In this document: positions 48,548-59,687 of the stretch, in pieces | Layout: every line of letters begins with the position of its first letter | Numbering within the stretch: the stretch's first letter is position 1 | NCBI GenBank assembly: GCA_902729315.2 | Contig: LR746281.1 | Coordinates: forward strand, 3,904,501 to 3,968,500 | DNA length: 64,000 nt | Direction of reading: 5' to 3' | Source: Spirodela intermedia | Lineage: Eukaryota; Streptophyta; Magnoliopsida; Alismatales; Araceae | Translations under genes and position numbers: made by a program | The notes under the pieces: generated by a model | What the model was told of the DNA's origin: nothing | Databases searched by the model: none | What the model saw: the letters and a program-made list of their open reading frames with translations, nothing else

Positions 48548-49274
48548 CATATGGAAGCACATCACCAAAAGGGGGCGAATTGGTAAGACTATTTGCTTCT
48601 TATTTATTCTAATTGTGTTCCTCTTTAGAACTTAGAATCTAGACTATTGTAAGAATATTTCACACACATTTTGATAGTGGTTTGGTCATTAGGCCTACAA
48701 TACTTCTCAATTACTTTTTTTCAAACTCACATCTTGAATTTTGTTAATACCTTAGTGAATTACACATTGAATTACTATTTCAATTTTCTTAGATGCTAAA
48801 TTTGATGGTTCCAACCATCTCAAAATTTTCCCTAATAACCCTCATCTAAATTCACAGTTTTAGTGAGTGAGTAAGGAAAGACTGATTCATCTTGTCTAGA
48901 TTTGTATCTCTAGGGGGGGGGGGCAATAGATCCACTCACACCATCTAGATTGACAACTCTAGGAAAGCCTTGAATGTAAAAGCACTATACATGAGATATA
49001 ATGAACTACTATTCTTAGGAGTTTGACACAATATTTATCCCATGTTTATTCTTCTCTATATATCCATTGGAAAGTCTCATGGAAGAATTTCTGATCTTGA
49101 GCAACATGTTGATGAAACTCAATGTTTACTCTTCTTAAGACTTCATATATTCAAGGTTGCAGTAGTTCCGTCACAACCTTGGAAGAAGATGGTCATTGAA
49201 TCTCATTCTTGATTTAGGTGGAATGACTTTCTACTCCTTCCCATAGCTTTCAGTCAAGCCCTTTTTTTACATAG
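48548..49274. other. Intergenic sequence, possible copia polypurine-tract remnant at its left edge
   Basis: CACCAAAAGGGGGCGAATTG at about 48566 resembles the polypurine tract/LTR junction of Sirevirus-type copia elements. There is nothing else to support a full element. A G-run lies at about 48914-48925. No gene. Confidence 0.3.
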
Positions 49275-49279
49275 AAAGT

Positions 49280-50894
49280 TGACGTGACTCAGTCGTTGTA
49301 TATTAAATCACGCAAATATAAAATTTATAAAACTAGAAAATACGAATTTTCAAATATTTAGAAGTATTTCTAAATAAATATATCAATTATAATTCAATAA
49401 AACTTCCAAAAATAGTAGTAATTTTCCAGGTCGATCATAGGGATGTAGTATAATACCTAGTAATTATTCAGAATTTTTCTCAATGAATATGATTTTCAAT
49501 GAATTTTATACTAAGAAATAAAAAGGGAAATATATTTAAAATTCACAAAAAATAAAAATAAGGGTGCGGACGTCAGGATGACATCAGCGCCTGACAAATG
49601 CAAATCGAGCGGAAATAGAGTTCCACTTGGTGATTCTTACGTAAGTGATTATAGATGATTTAATTGAATAAATTAAGATTTGTAAAAGTCAGAAGAATCG
49701 TAATAGAACAAAGTATATTTTGGTAAATTAAAACATAAAAATTATCACTAAATGAAGCGTAAAGTAAATTGAAAGTAGGAAAACAGAGTTCCGATGTCGC
49801 AATGGTGATGCGTCAGCGATGCACCGGAATCCTGAGCGTTCGGGAGGATCATTGTCCAATGTCCATGGCCTCAAAGGCTCTCCTTGGACAAAGACAATGT
49901 GGGCAATCTCTAGATCTTTTCGCAAAGTCTAGAGATCAATAAAGTGGGTCGTCAAATCGTCTTCGACGACTGTTACCCGGTGGAGCAGAAAAATGGTGAC
50001 TTTGCGGCTCTCTAGCGACTGTCACCTAATGGAGAGGAGGTAGATGAAGGTGGGGCGCGTGTCAGGGAGCTTCATCCTCAGGTCTGTGCAACAAGAGGAG
50101 GCTCTTCATCGCATCCGGTACGCTCTCAAGAGGTGGCGACTCATCTCCTAGCAGATCGTCCTCTTCCCGACGACGACTTTTTTGTCAATCAATTGGAGAT
50201 GATTTACTTGATGGATTCGCAATCCTTTTATTGCGAATTGTTCAACAATTTTAGTAGCAATGCTCTGCGAATTGCATTGACGAGATTTTTGCCAATGATC
50301 CAACAATTCTTGTTACATAATCTTTCACCAGCGATTTGTAGGAAAGTCATGATAATTAGATAAAAATATATGAATTTTGACTCTAGGAGGATTCGAACCC
50401 GCGCCGGTCGCCCGCTTGAGATGCGAGTTTAGTCCTACATCGGTTGTGCGCCGATTTTTTAGGCGAATATATAGTAATGTTAGCTTTGTAAGCTTCTCTT
50501 GCGTGTACAACCACTCCTTGTCCCACACCCGGTTGGCCACTGGTGACGTGGAAGGGGAGTGGCGCACACGTGCCCCTATATCGATCCAAGCTAAGCCGTT
50601 TGAGCCCTTGTTCGCGGCTACTTCCTGATTGAGCTTCCGACCCGCTTGCGGGCCCGACTGGCTAGCAGGTCCCCCCATTTTGTAATATTTTTATTTTTCT
50701 TTCTTGTTCTTCATTTATCTCAAAAGTAAAGACTATAAAAATCGTATAAAATCACATAATTACCCAAAAATTCACGTTAATCAACTGAAAATCACAAATC
50801 ATACTTTAACACAAATATGAGTCTATTTATCATGAGTTAAGGCTAAAACTATACTATTTACTAATAATTCACTCATGATAATGAAGACTTATCA
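49280..50894 (-). repeat. 3' LTR of element E, 1615 bp
   Basis: Reverse-oriented family LTR with intact B box (about 50388-50402) and TATA box (about 50468). Contains several C-to-T type differences from the 5' LTR. Confidence 0.9.
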
Positions 50895-52411
50895 CACCCC
50901 CCAACTTAAATCATTGCCAGTCCAATAGCAATGGAATTACGAAAATAAAATTTTACAAATCTCAAACATCATATTTCAATACAAAAAAAAAATACAATTA
51001 GAAATGGTGTACCTTTAAATAATTTGGATTCTTATATCAAGTATTTAAAAATGATGTCAAGCACTTAAATGTTTAAACACTCTTTGGAATAACAATCTAG
51101 ACTTCACTTCTTCACTCATAGATGTATTTACTAGATGTTCCAATTATCAATACTCATCCAATAATAATATTGATCTTACATTTCCGTTTTTTTATCACTT
51201 GATTTTTCAAGTTTGCACTATATTTCTTCCTTCTTTTTTTTTAAATATATAGTGGATAAGTAGCTTTTCCTGTAGAAAAATTTCGACAATAAGAATGATG
51301 TCTCACACCCTTCATGTGTACTCTTCATTTTCAGGGCTTTCACTTTATCCACTTATTTTTCAGTAAGTGTTTTCTATGCACGATTTTTGACAATGAGAAT
51401 GATGTCTCACACCCTCCATGTGTACTCTTCATTTCTAGATTTTTCACATTGCTCTCTCTTTTTTTTTTTTTTCGAAATAAGTGATTTCTCCTCACAAGTC
51501 CTATAGATCAAGGTGCAAAAATCTCCATTAAACTCAAATGATCAATCAAATTTTCACATCAAGTAAATACTATCCATCAAGATCATGAAGTAAAAATCTG
51601 TAAAATCAAATCCATATTATCTGTCATGTATCCAAGAAGTATTCCAACATTTCATGCTACTAGATCATTCTTTTGACTCAATAATAATCTTCCTAGTATC
51701 TTTTAGTATCAATCAATCTAATTGATTTAATTTTTCATGCATGCAATATGATGTAAAGAATTTTTAAATTAGATAGTTCTGACAGTTTCATTTTTTGTTT
51801 TCAGTTCTATTTTTAGCAGCAATAAATTTGTCAAAAATAAATCAAAAATATCCTCTTTATAGCTGTAATTTCAAATTTCAGTAATATATATCTAGGGGAT
51901 TGAAATGTAAGAAAAGGGTCTTCTAGAATTTCAAATTTCGAGCTGTTTTTTGTCTACTGTTTTTGACAATCTATTGTTTCTAATAGAAAACTAGAAAATA
52001 GATGTTGTAGTTTTTCCAAATTTTATTTTATTTTTATTTTTTTAATTGCTGTTCTAAGTTGAATAAAATACAAACACATGTTCTTAATCGTCCTACAGCA
52101 TAAATTAATAATCCCCCCAACTTAAAAATGACATTGTCCTCAATGACACAGAAAAATCGAAATAGAATATGCAAAAAATATAATTTTCAAGTGAAGTATG
52201 CATATCTGCAAAGTTAAGCATTAAAAATATTTTCATAAATGATGAAGCTCAGAAAGACATCACCTCAACCTCGTTTTTAATTTTTCACTTCATCTTACAC
52301 TCCTCCTCCTACACTTTTTTGAAAAGAAAAACAAATACAGAAACATATACTGCAAAATTCTAAGAAAAAACAGAGCTTAAAAAAAAAATTTAAATAGAAT
52401 GAAATAAAAAC

Positions 52412-52429
52412 CATGGGTTGCCTCCCATG
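52412..52429 (-). other. Conserved hairpin in element E
   Basis: Same 6-bp stem and loop as in B, C and D, unchanged despite the many substitutions around it. Confidence 0.6.
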
Positions 52430-52469
52430 CAGCACTACATTTAATGTCTCTAGCTGGACAGCTCTTAGA

Positions 52470-54943
52470 TCATATAAGATGATCTATGGCCATCAAAATA
52501 TATTTGTATCCCAAGGTAAGTTTCATGATATTCTTTTTCAGATTTAGCATAAATTGATATACTTCATATATATACCTTGACATACTTTCAGCCAAAACAA
52601 AATGAAAATTAACAAAATTTTCCCAAAAATAATATTTCCATTTTGAAAAGAATCTTTCCTTATTTCTATCTTGTTTTGTAAGGCTCTCATTCATTAATAA
52701 ATGCTTTTTATTAATAGACCAAAAAATGTGATCAGGCCATATAATTTTTGAATTAGCTCTTACCTAATCTAAAATTTTTTCATCTAAATTGATATATCTA
52801 ATTCTTCCATTCATCCATTTCTTGATGTCTTCTTTTATCTGCATAATCCTCCCCTACTCCATTTTATCCTCCATACATATTTGTTCGATTTGTGAGGAGT
52901 GAAATATTTCAAGCTTAGAAATAATTCTAATGGGCTGTGGGTTTTGAAGGATGGAAGGATTGTCTTCTTTAATCTCAGATCTAATGAATTCAGTAAAATT
53001 CAAATTTTCTCTTCCAAAATTATCTCTATATTCATATTCATTATTTTCGTTTCTCCCCATTAGTTGAATCAACTCTTTTTCTAACTTTTCGTTTCTCAAC
53101 TCATTAAATTCGTCATCTTCCCAAGAGCTATCTTTTAATTTCGAGATATGATATACATCATCATCAACATTCATGGCTGTAAAATTATGATTAGATTTAT
53201 TAATTTTGTCTCCTACATCTCCCAAATCAACTGATTTTTCCTCACCTGAAATATGTTTTTCTTCATTTGTGTCCTTACTCCCTTCTACTAAAATTTGGAT
53301 GATTTTTCCATGATCAGCTGCTGTTTCTTCATCTAAGGGCTCTTTCTCCTCATCATCCTCACTATCTTCATTCATCAATTGTGAGCAATAAATGATTTTA
53401 TTCAAATTTTCTGCTACTATATTTTCAACCTTAATATTCTCATTTACTTCTAATGGCTCATTAATTTCTTCTAATAATTGGAAATAAGGATCAAGTAAAA
53501 TATTCTCACTCAATGTATTTACTGACCTAATATTTTCATTTCGTGGGTTTTTTTCTAAATTTATCCAACTAGACTCTTCTTGTTGAAATCTTATTGTTGG
53601 ATAGTTTCTTGAATTTTCTATGGGCTGACTAGGTAGCTGTCCCTCTTCTCTCTTATTCCCAAGAGCCTCTATAATTTGTTTCTGATACAACATCATTTGA
53701 TTCGTAGTTTGTTGCATCATTTGGCTCATTTGCTGCATCATTTCTCTAGTATCATGTTGGGTTTGAGAGGACTGATTTTTCTGAAATCTATGTTCCTATT
53801 TTGGACAAAATTCAAAATGTGAATTGGATCTAAGTGCTTCTGAATTTTGAATATTATTTGGGTTTCTCCACGGAAAATTATTCCCCCAATTAAGATTATA
53901 AGAATTAGAAAAATATTCTCTATTTTTACTAAAATCGTGGGGTACTTATACTTGTTCTTGCATAGGATGATATTGAAATTCGAAATGATCATTTTCACCA
54001 TACGTAGGACATGTACTATTTGAATTAAATTGAGGGTTAAGAGGCTTTCTAATATTGTCAATAAGTAAATCATTTTTTTCTAATCTTTGATTAATCTAAT
54101 TAACCTCATTTCTAAGTTTAAATCATCATCATGATGCAATTTATAAATTCCTCTCTTCTTATCCCTATCATATAATTCAAAAGAGTCTTGATCTCTAGAA
54201 TTTTCACTTAAATTCTCATAAAGACTGTAAATCTCATTAGGAATTTTCTCCATAAAAGCTCCTCCACATATAGAATCAACCATATTTCTATGTTGTTCTA
54301 ATAATCCATCATAAAAAATTCTATTGAGCTGCCACTTGGGTACAGCATGATGAGGACACTTTCTAAGTAAATCTTTAAATTTTTCCTATGTCTCATGCAA
54401 AGTTTCTCCTAGTCTTTGAGAAAAACTCTATATATGTTTTCTCATATTTTGAGTTTTTCCTAAGAGATAAAATTTTCAAAGAAAGGCCTGTTCTATATCT
54501 TTCTAGCTAGTTAATTCTCTATCTAATGTGGATAACCAATGTCTAGCTTTGTCCCTAAGTGTATGAGGGAATAATTTCATCTTAATAATTTCCGGTGTAA
54601 CTTGAGGGAGATTAACTAAATCACAGACCATATAAAATTTTTCTAAGTGCTGATGAGGTTCCTCTAAAGGCAATCCATGAAAATTAGGGAGCATTTGAAA
54701 AATTCCTAGATTTATTTCGAATTTAACAGTAGGTGCTAATGGGACTCTAATATTAGATGTTCTTTGAAATGAATCAGGGATATAATGATTTTTCATGGCC
54801 ACAGGATTATTCTCAGTTTGACCTGTACTTCCTTCAAGATCCATCAAAATTAATTTTTCTTTTGGATTTTTATTTTTGAATAAAATAATGAAAGGATTTT
54901 CTAGCCTTGGATGCAAGGATCTTCTACCATGCATAAAAATCAA
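52470..54943 (-). pseudogene. gag: Gag with unknown C-terminal extension, element E, broken
   Basis: Minus-strand pieces (54943-54503, 54283-54080, 54073-53738, 53741-52854, 52694-52470) follow the same protein as B and D. A Trp codon is now a stop near 54500 and another near 54425. The frame is shifted near 54118, at the same place and with the same bases as in element D. Further breaks lie near 53750, 52855 and 52765. The extension (from about 53450) keeps its acidic part and the C-terminal FFSKWKYYFWE part in frame over long stretches. Confidence 0.82.
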
Positions 54944-55152
54944 TAAATTCGAGGGAAAATGTTAGTAATTGTTACCCTCCTTCAGTATGCTTCAGTCCTT
55001 GTCTTGTTTCTTTTTTTTCCCTTTTTCTAAAAAAAAAATTCAGCAAGAAGAAAATAAAATAAGAGTTAATTTTTTTTTTTTGTATACTCTAAGAGAAATA
55101 CAGAAAAATACTAAATATTATGCAATACATCCCCGGCAATAACACCAAAATT

Positions 55153-56768
55153 TGATGTGACTCAGCCATTGTATATTAAATCACACAAATCTAAAATTTA
55201 TAAAACTAGAAAATACGAATTTTCAAATATTTAGAAGTATTTCTAAATAAATATATCAATTATAATTCAATAAAACATCCAAAAATAGCAATAATTTTCC
55301 AAGTCAATCACAGGGATGTAATATAATACCTGGTAATTATTCAGAATTTTTCTCAATGAATACGATTTTCTATGAATTTTATACTCGGAAATAAAAAGGG
55401 AAATATACTTAAAATTCACAAAAAATGGAATAAAGGGCACGGACGTCAAGATGACATCAGCACTTGGCGAATGTGAATCGGGTGGAAATAGAGTTCCACC
55501 CGGTGATTCTTACGTAAGTGATTACAAACAATTGAATTGATCAAATTAAGATCTATAAAAGCAGAAAGAATCGTAATAGAACAAAGTATATTTTGGTAAA
55601 TTAAAAACACAAAAATTATCACTAAATGAAGTGTAAAGTAAATTGAAAGCAGGAAAACAGAGTTCCGGCATTGCGACGGCGATGCGTCGGCGATGCACCA
55701 GAATCCTGAGCGTTCAGAAGGATCGTTGTGTAGTGTCCATAGCCTCGAAGACTTTTCCTAGACAAAGACAACATGGGCAATCTCTAGATCTTCTCACAAA
55801 GTCTAGAGATCAATGAAGTGTGTCGTCGAATCGTCTCTGGCGGCTGTTACCCAACAGAGTGGAAAAACGGCGACTTTGCGGCTCTCTGGCGGCTATCACT
55901 CGATAGAGAGGAGTTGGATGGAGGTGAGGTGCGTGTTAGGGAGCTTTATCCTCAGGTCTGCACAGCAAGAGGAGGCTCTTCATTGTATCTGGCACACTCT
56001 CAAGAGGTGGCGACTCGTCTCCTAGTAGATCGTCTTCTTCCCGACGACAGCTTGTTCGTCGATCAATCGGAGATGATTTACTCAATGGATTCGTGATCTT
56101 TTTATCACAAATTGTTCAGCAATTTTAATAGCAATGCTCTATGAATTGTATTGACGAGATTTTTGCTAATGATCCAGCGATTCTTGTTGCTTAATCCTTC
56201 ACCGGCGATCTGCAGGAAAGTCACGATAATCAGATAAAAATATATGAATTTTGACTCTAGGAGGATTCGAACCTGCACCGGTCGCCCGCTTGAGATGCGG
56301 GTTTAGTCCCACATCAATTGTGCACTGATTTTTTGGACGAATATATAGTAATGTTAGCTTTGTAAGCTTCTCTTGTATGTACGACCACTCCTTGCCCCAC
56401 AACCGGCTGGCCACTAGTGACGTGAAAGGGGAGTGGCGCACACATGCCCCTATATCAGTCCAAGCTAAGCCGCTTGAGCCCCTACTCGTGGCTACTCCCC
56501 GACTGAGCTTCTGACCCGCTTGCAGGCCCAGCTGGCCGGTGGGTCCCCCCATTTTGCAATATTTTTATTTTTCTTTCTTGTTCTTCATTTATCTCAAAAG
56601 TAAAGATTGTAAAAATCATAGGAAATTATATAATTACCCAAAAATTTACGTTAATTAATTGAAAATCACAAATCATACTTTAACACAAATATGAGTCTAT
56701 TTATCATGAATTAAGGCTAAAACTATATTATTTACTAATTATTAACTCATGATAATGAAGACTTATCA
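55153..56768 (-). repeat. 5' LTR of element E, 1616 bp
   Basis: Reverse-oriented family LTR adjoining the primer site at 55130-55147. The B box is intact (about 56262-56272). It shares indels with the left LTR of the same element. Confidence 0.9.
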
Positions 56769-56773
56769 AGAGT

Positions 56774-57470
56774 CTACTAGACTACACATAATTTTCTGGT
56801 CAATAGGCTTTAGCTGTACCTAATAGTCTAAAGAAATGTCATATCCTACACCAATAGTTTAAACTCTAGAAATACACATTAGTATTGTAAAACTCATAAC
56901 AATTCCATACCTTTGAATTTTTAATTGATAGAACTATAGTGCAAGGTAAAACACCAAGAGGGGGGATTGAGTGGGGTTTTTGAAGATTTCTAATGATTTT
57001 TCATTTCAGCATACATCTATATATATATGTGTCAACACGTGTGTCACTCAATAAGGTCTCTCAACTCTCTCTCACCAAGAATACATGGATTTTTATATTG
57101 GTTCACCTCTCACCTAACTACATCCAATACAAGAAGAAACTTCCTTTTGATATTCACTTTTTTCTTATATAAGCTAACATTAGGAGCTCGACCACCCAAC
57201 AACTTACAATTGTCTACTTTGAGACTTAGTCTCTCTAGGACTAAAAGCAACTACCAACACCTCCTACCTTCACCCAAACCCCTCTTTCCTTACTAGTCAA
57301 TTACCTTAGGGTCTGATGAGCACCAATCATGAATATATAGTTGATAACTTTGCCAAAATCAAGAGGAGAAAATGCTACAATATTTTTGTATGATAGTGAT
57401 GCTTGTGTCTTCATGTTCTTGACCAATTTTTAACCCTCAAGCCTTCTCTAATAATTGTTCGTTTGCTAAT
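56774..57470. other. Intergenic sequence, possible copia LTR remnant
   Basis: CACCAAGAGGGGGGATTGAG at about 56953, followed by a CT-rich stretch, a CACGTGTG motif and a TTATATTGGTTC phrase, resembles the polypurine tract and LTR start of Sirevirus-type copia elements. The 89-codon frame at 57027-57296 lies in it and is not a gene. Low confidence. Confidence 0.3.
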
Positions 57471-57479
57471 AACTTCCTA

Positions 57480-57800
57480 ATTACAAGATCTCTAAACTGC
57501 TTAAATGAATAAACTAATAGAAGGCTTCTCTTAATTTTTGAGTAAATTGGAGAATGGCTTTTCACATGACATGAGTTTTGCTAATAGGATTAATTTTTCT
57601 CAAAAATATTTACTCTACTTTTAATCATGTGGTGATCTTATGTGGTAATAATGTGAGCCAATCTCTAACTTTATCATGTAACCTAAGTGTATCTTCTGGA
57701 ATATTAGGAATATGAATAAGTTTGCATGAAGTTAGAAATCTAACAATATGTTGATGTGACTCCTCATTATATAACCCACAAGATTTAGGAAGTATTTATA
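57480..57800 (-). pseudogene. Gag relic of a different Ty3/gypsy family
   Basis: Minus-strand translation gives GLYNEESHQHIVRFLTSCKL, then LRLHDKVRDWLTLLPHKIT and FLRKINPISKTHVM, interrupted by stops. This is the same capsid block as in the main family (order: acidic dipeptide plus HQH, the DKA/DKV-x-W-L motif, FL-K-P--KT) but divergent, so it comes from another lineage. No LTRs found for it. Confidence 0.7.
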
Positions 57801-58429
57801 TACTGCAATGGTGAATATTAAGATAAATATTTGACAAAATAGAAGGTTTAATTATGAGGTAGATCTATATAAAGCAGATATATAATAAGCACACAGGTTT
57901 AGAAGGTTGGGTATTTTTAGCATTCTCCCTCTCTTGGGCTAGATAATCCATCCTAGATGATTCTACTTTCATAAAATATATTTTTTTCCTTTTTCTACAA
58001 TTAGAGTCTCTAAGATAGATGGTAAATTTTATTTTTCTTGTCTCTAAATTTCTAGATCAACTTGTAGCTAGATTTTCTAAGATTGGTCACAAGCCACATC
58101 TACCATTCATAAAATAGGTTTTCAAAATTTAATTTAAGCAAATCATGACTTGAAGATATGATTATAATAAAGGTGTAAAAGATAAATGTAAATTAAGTTA
58201 TAATCTCAATTAAAAGTTGAAATAAAAGATAAATTAAAACTTTAAAAAATCTAACTATTAAAATTAATGTAAATAGAAACCAAATGAACCTAATATATTT
58301 TTTAGATTTTTTTGAAATAGTATTTGAATGAAAATAATGAAATAGACATTTTTTTAAGAAAATCACTAAAATGCAAGAGAGACTAATTCAATTGACATTG
58401 ATTAAAATAAATATCTACAACAATGATGC
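57801..58429. other. AT-rich sequence next to the Gag relic, nothing recognised
   Basis: May be the leader of the same relic element, but there is no visible primer site or LTR. Confidence 0.35.
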
Positions 58430-58711
58430 TAAAAAGATGATGTGTATTTATCTTTGTATTTAAATACTTATTATCTAATAATATTTATAACTAAAATGTA
58501 GTAAGATATTAGTATAACTATGTCTCAAGTTGAATATAAGGAGATTGATTAATTTGTCGTAAAAAAATAATTTAGTTTATATGTAACGTGATTTTAATAT
58601 TTTATCACTATTTAACCAAAAGAACGAAAGAGATGAGATAAGAAGAATGAAGAGAGCAAAGAAAGAAAGGAGAAAAAGAGAGAGACTTATCATGAGAGGA
58701 GAAGAAAGAAC

Positions 58712-58747
<36 letters not shown>

Positions 58748-58760
58748 AATATGTGGGCAA
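58430..58760 (+). repeat. CT-tract repeat family, copy 4 (opposite orientation), with GA microsatellite
   Basis: Starts TGATGTGTATTTATC and continues with TTTAAATACTTATTATCTAA, the reverse complement of the ends at 29056 and 30905. It runs into a GA-rich tract with pure (GA)n at about 58711-58737. This supports TGATGTG as the true terminus of the family. Confidence 0.5.
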
Positions 58761-59687
58761 ATAATCTCAAAATAACAAGGGACATAATTATTGTAGTTAT
58801 CTAACATAGACATGGTCTTGACTCACTTCACAAATCTTATGACATATGTTTTAATGTAGGTAGTAATGATCAACTTTGTTTTAAGTGGTCTATATTTACT
58901 AATTATTAATGAGATCTAATCACTAAAACCAAAAGTTCAAGATGTGATTGATTTCTTGTTGTTAAGATTTTTGTATAGAAACTAATATACAAGAGATCTT
59001 CGCATCATCTATGCTTGAAATTTAGATAAATATCTTGAAGATGTATGAATATTAATAGCATCATTTTAGAAATACATCCTCTAATTCTATGTAAGTAGTC
59101 TATTAATGTCAAAATCTTATAAGTTTTTGTAAACATCATCACCCCCGGAGTGTATTTCATGACTTTTAATTTAGTCTTAGTTAGAGTTCAAACTTTGTGA
59201 TAGTTGCATGATTTGTGGTGTCATAAAAGAGGAGTGGTCTCATTTTCCGTGGTTACAGACTGCTTTACTATGAATATTAAGGAAAGGAAAGGAGAGTTCA
59301 GACGTACACCGTACTTTCAGGACAAAAAAAATCTAATCTTCTAACAAGGTGATGATTTTAGAGGTGGGTCCGGAGCGCAGAGGTGGAGGGGTGTCAAGAA
59401 CCATCACTTCTCCGACGTGGGCTCCACTTTCTCGGAGAGATTTTCTCCCACTCCCCCCCCAGGCTCACCTCCACACGTTGGGTTCTGCTCCTTATCTCCT
59501 CCGTCGTCCACTTCCTACTCGATTCGCACACCCGATCTTCCCCCCCGGCGGCCCCAACCCAATGGAAGGGCTACTTGTTGGTCCGTTCGGCCTCTCCGCT
59601 CCTTTGCTTTCTGCGTAGATACACTACTCTGTAATAGGCAACATCTGATAGAGCGAAAGAGGGGGTGCCCACGAGGCCAGAAGGAAG
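58761..59687. other. Intergenic sequence and 5' flank/UTR of the PGRL1 gene
   Basis: AT-rich up to about 59330, then pyrimidine-rich and GC-rich, as usual for a plant 5' UTR. Upstream frames at 59349-59634 overlap this leader and are not convincing genes. No certain TATA box. Confidence 0.4.

Larger units (their letters stand above)
49280..56768 (-). mobile_element. Element E: full-length pol-less Athila-like element, minus strand
   Basis: On the minus strand: 5' LTR 56768-55153, primer site 55147-55130 (mutated, TGGTGTTATTGCCGGGGA), Gag-extension pseudogene 54943-52470, hairpin 52429-52412, internal polypurine tract near 52112-52125, tandem duplication, polypurine tract 50910-50895, and 3' LTR 50894-49280. 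The flanks AAAGT (49275-49279) and AGAGT (56769-56773) are a target duplication with one mismatch. Both LTRs share small deletions next to the TATA box and before the B box, confirming they belong together. Confidence 0.9.
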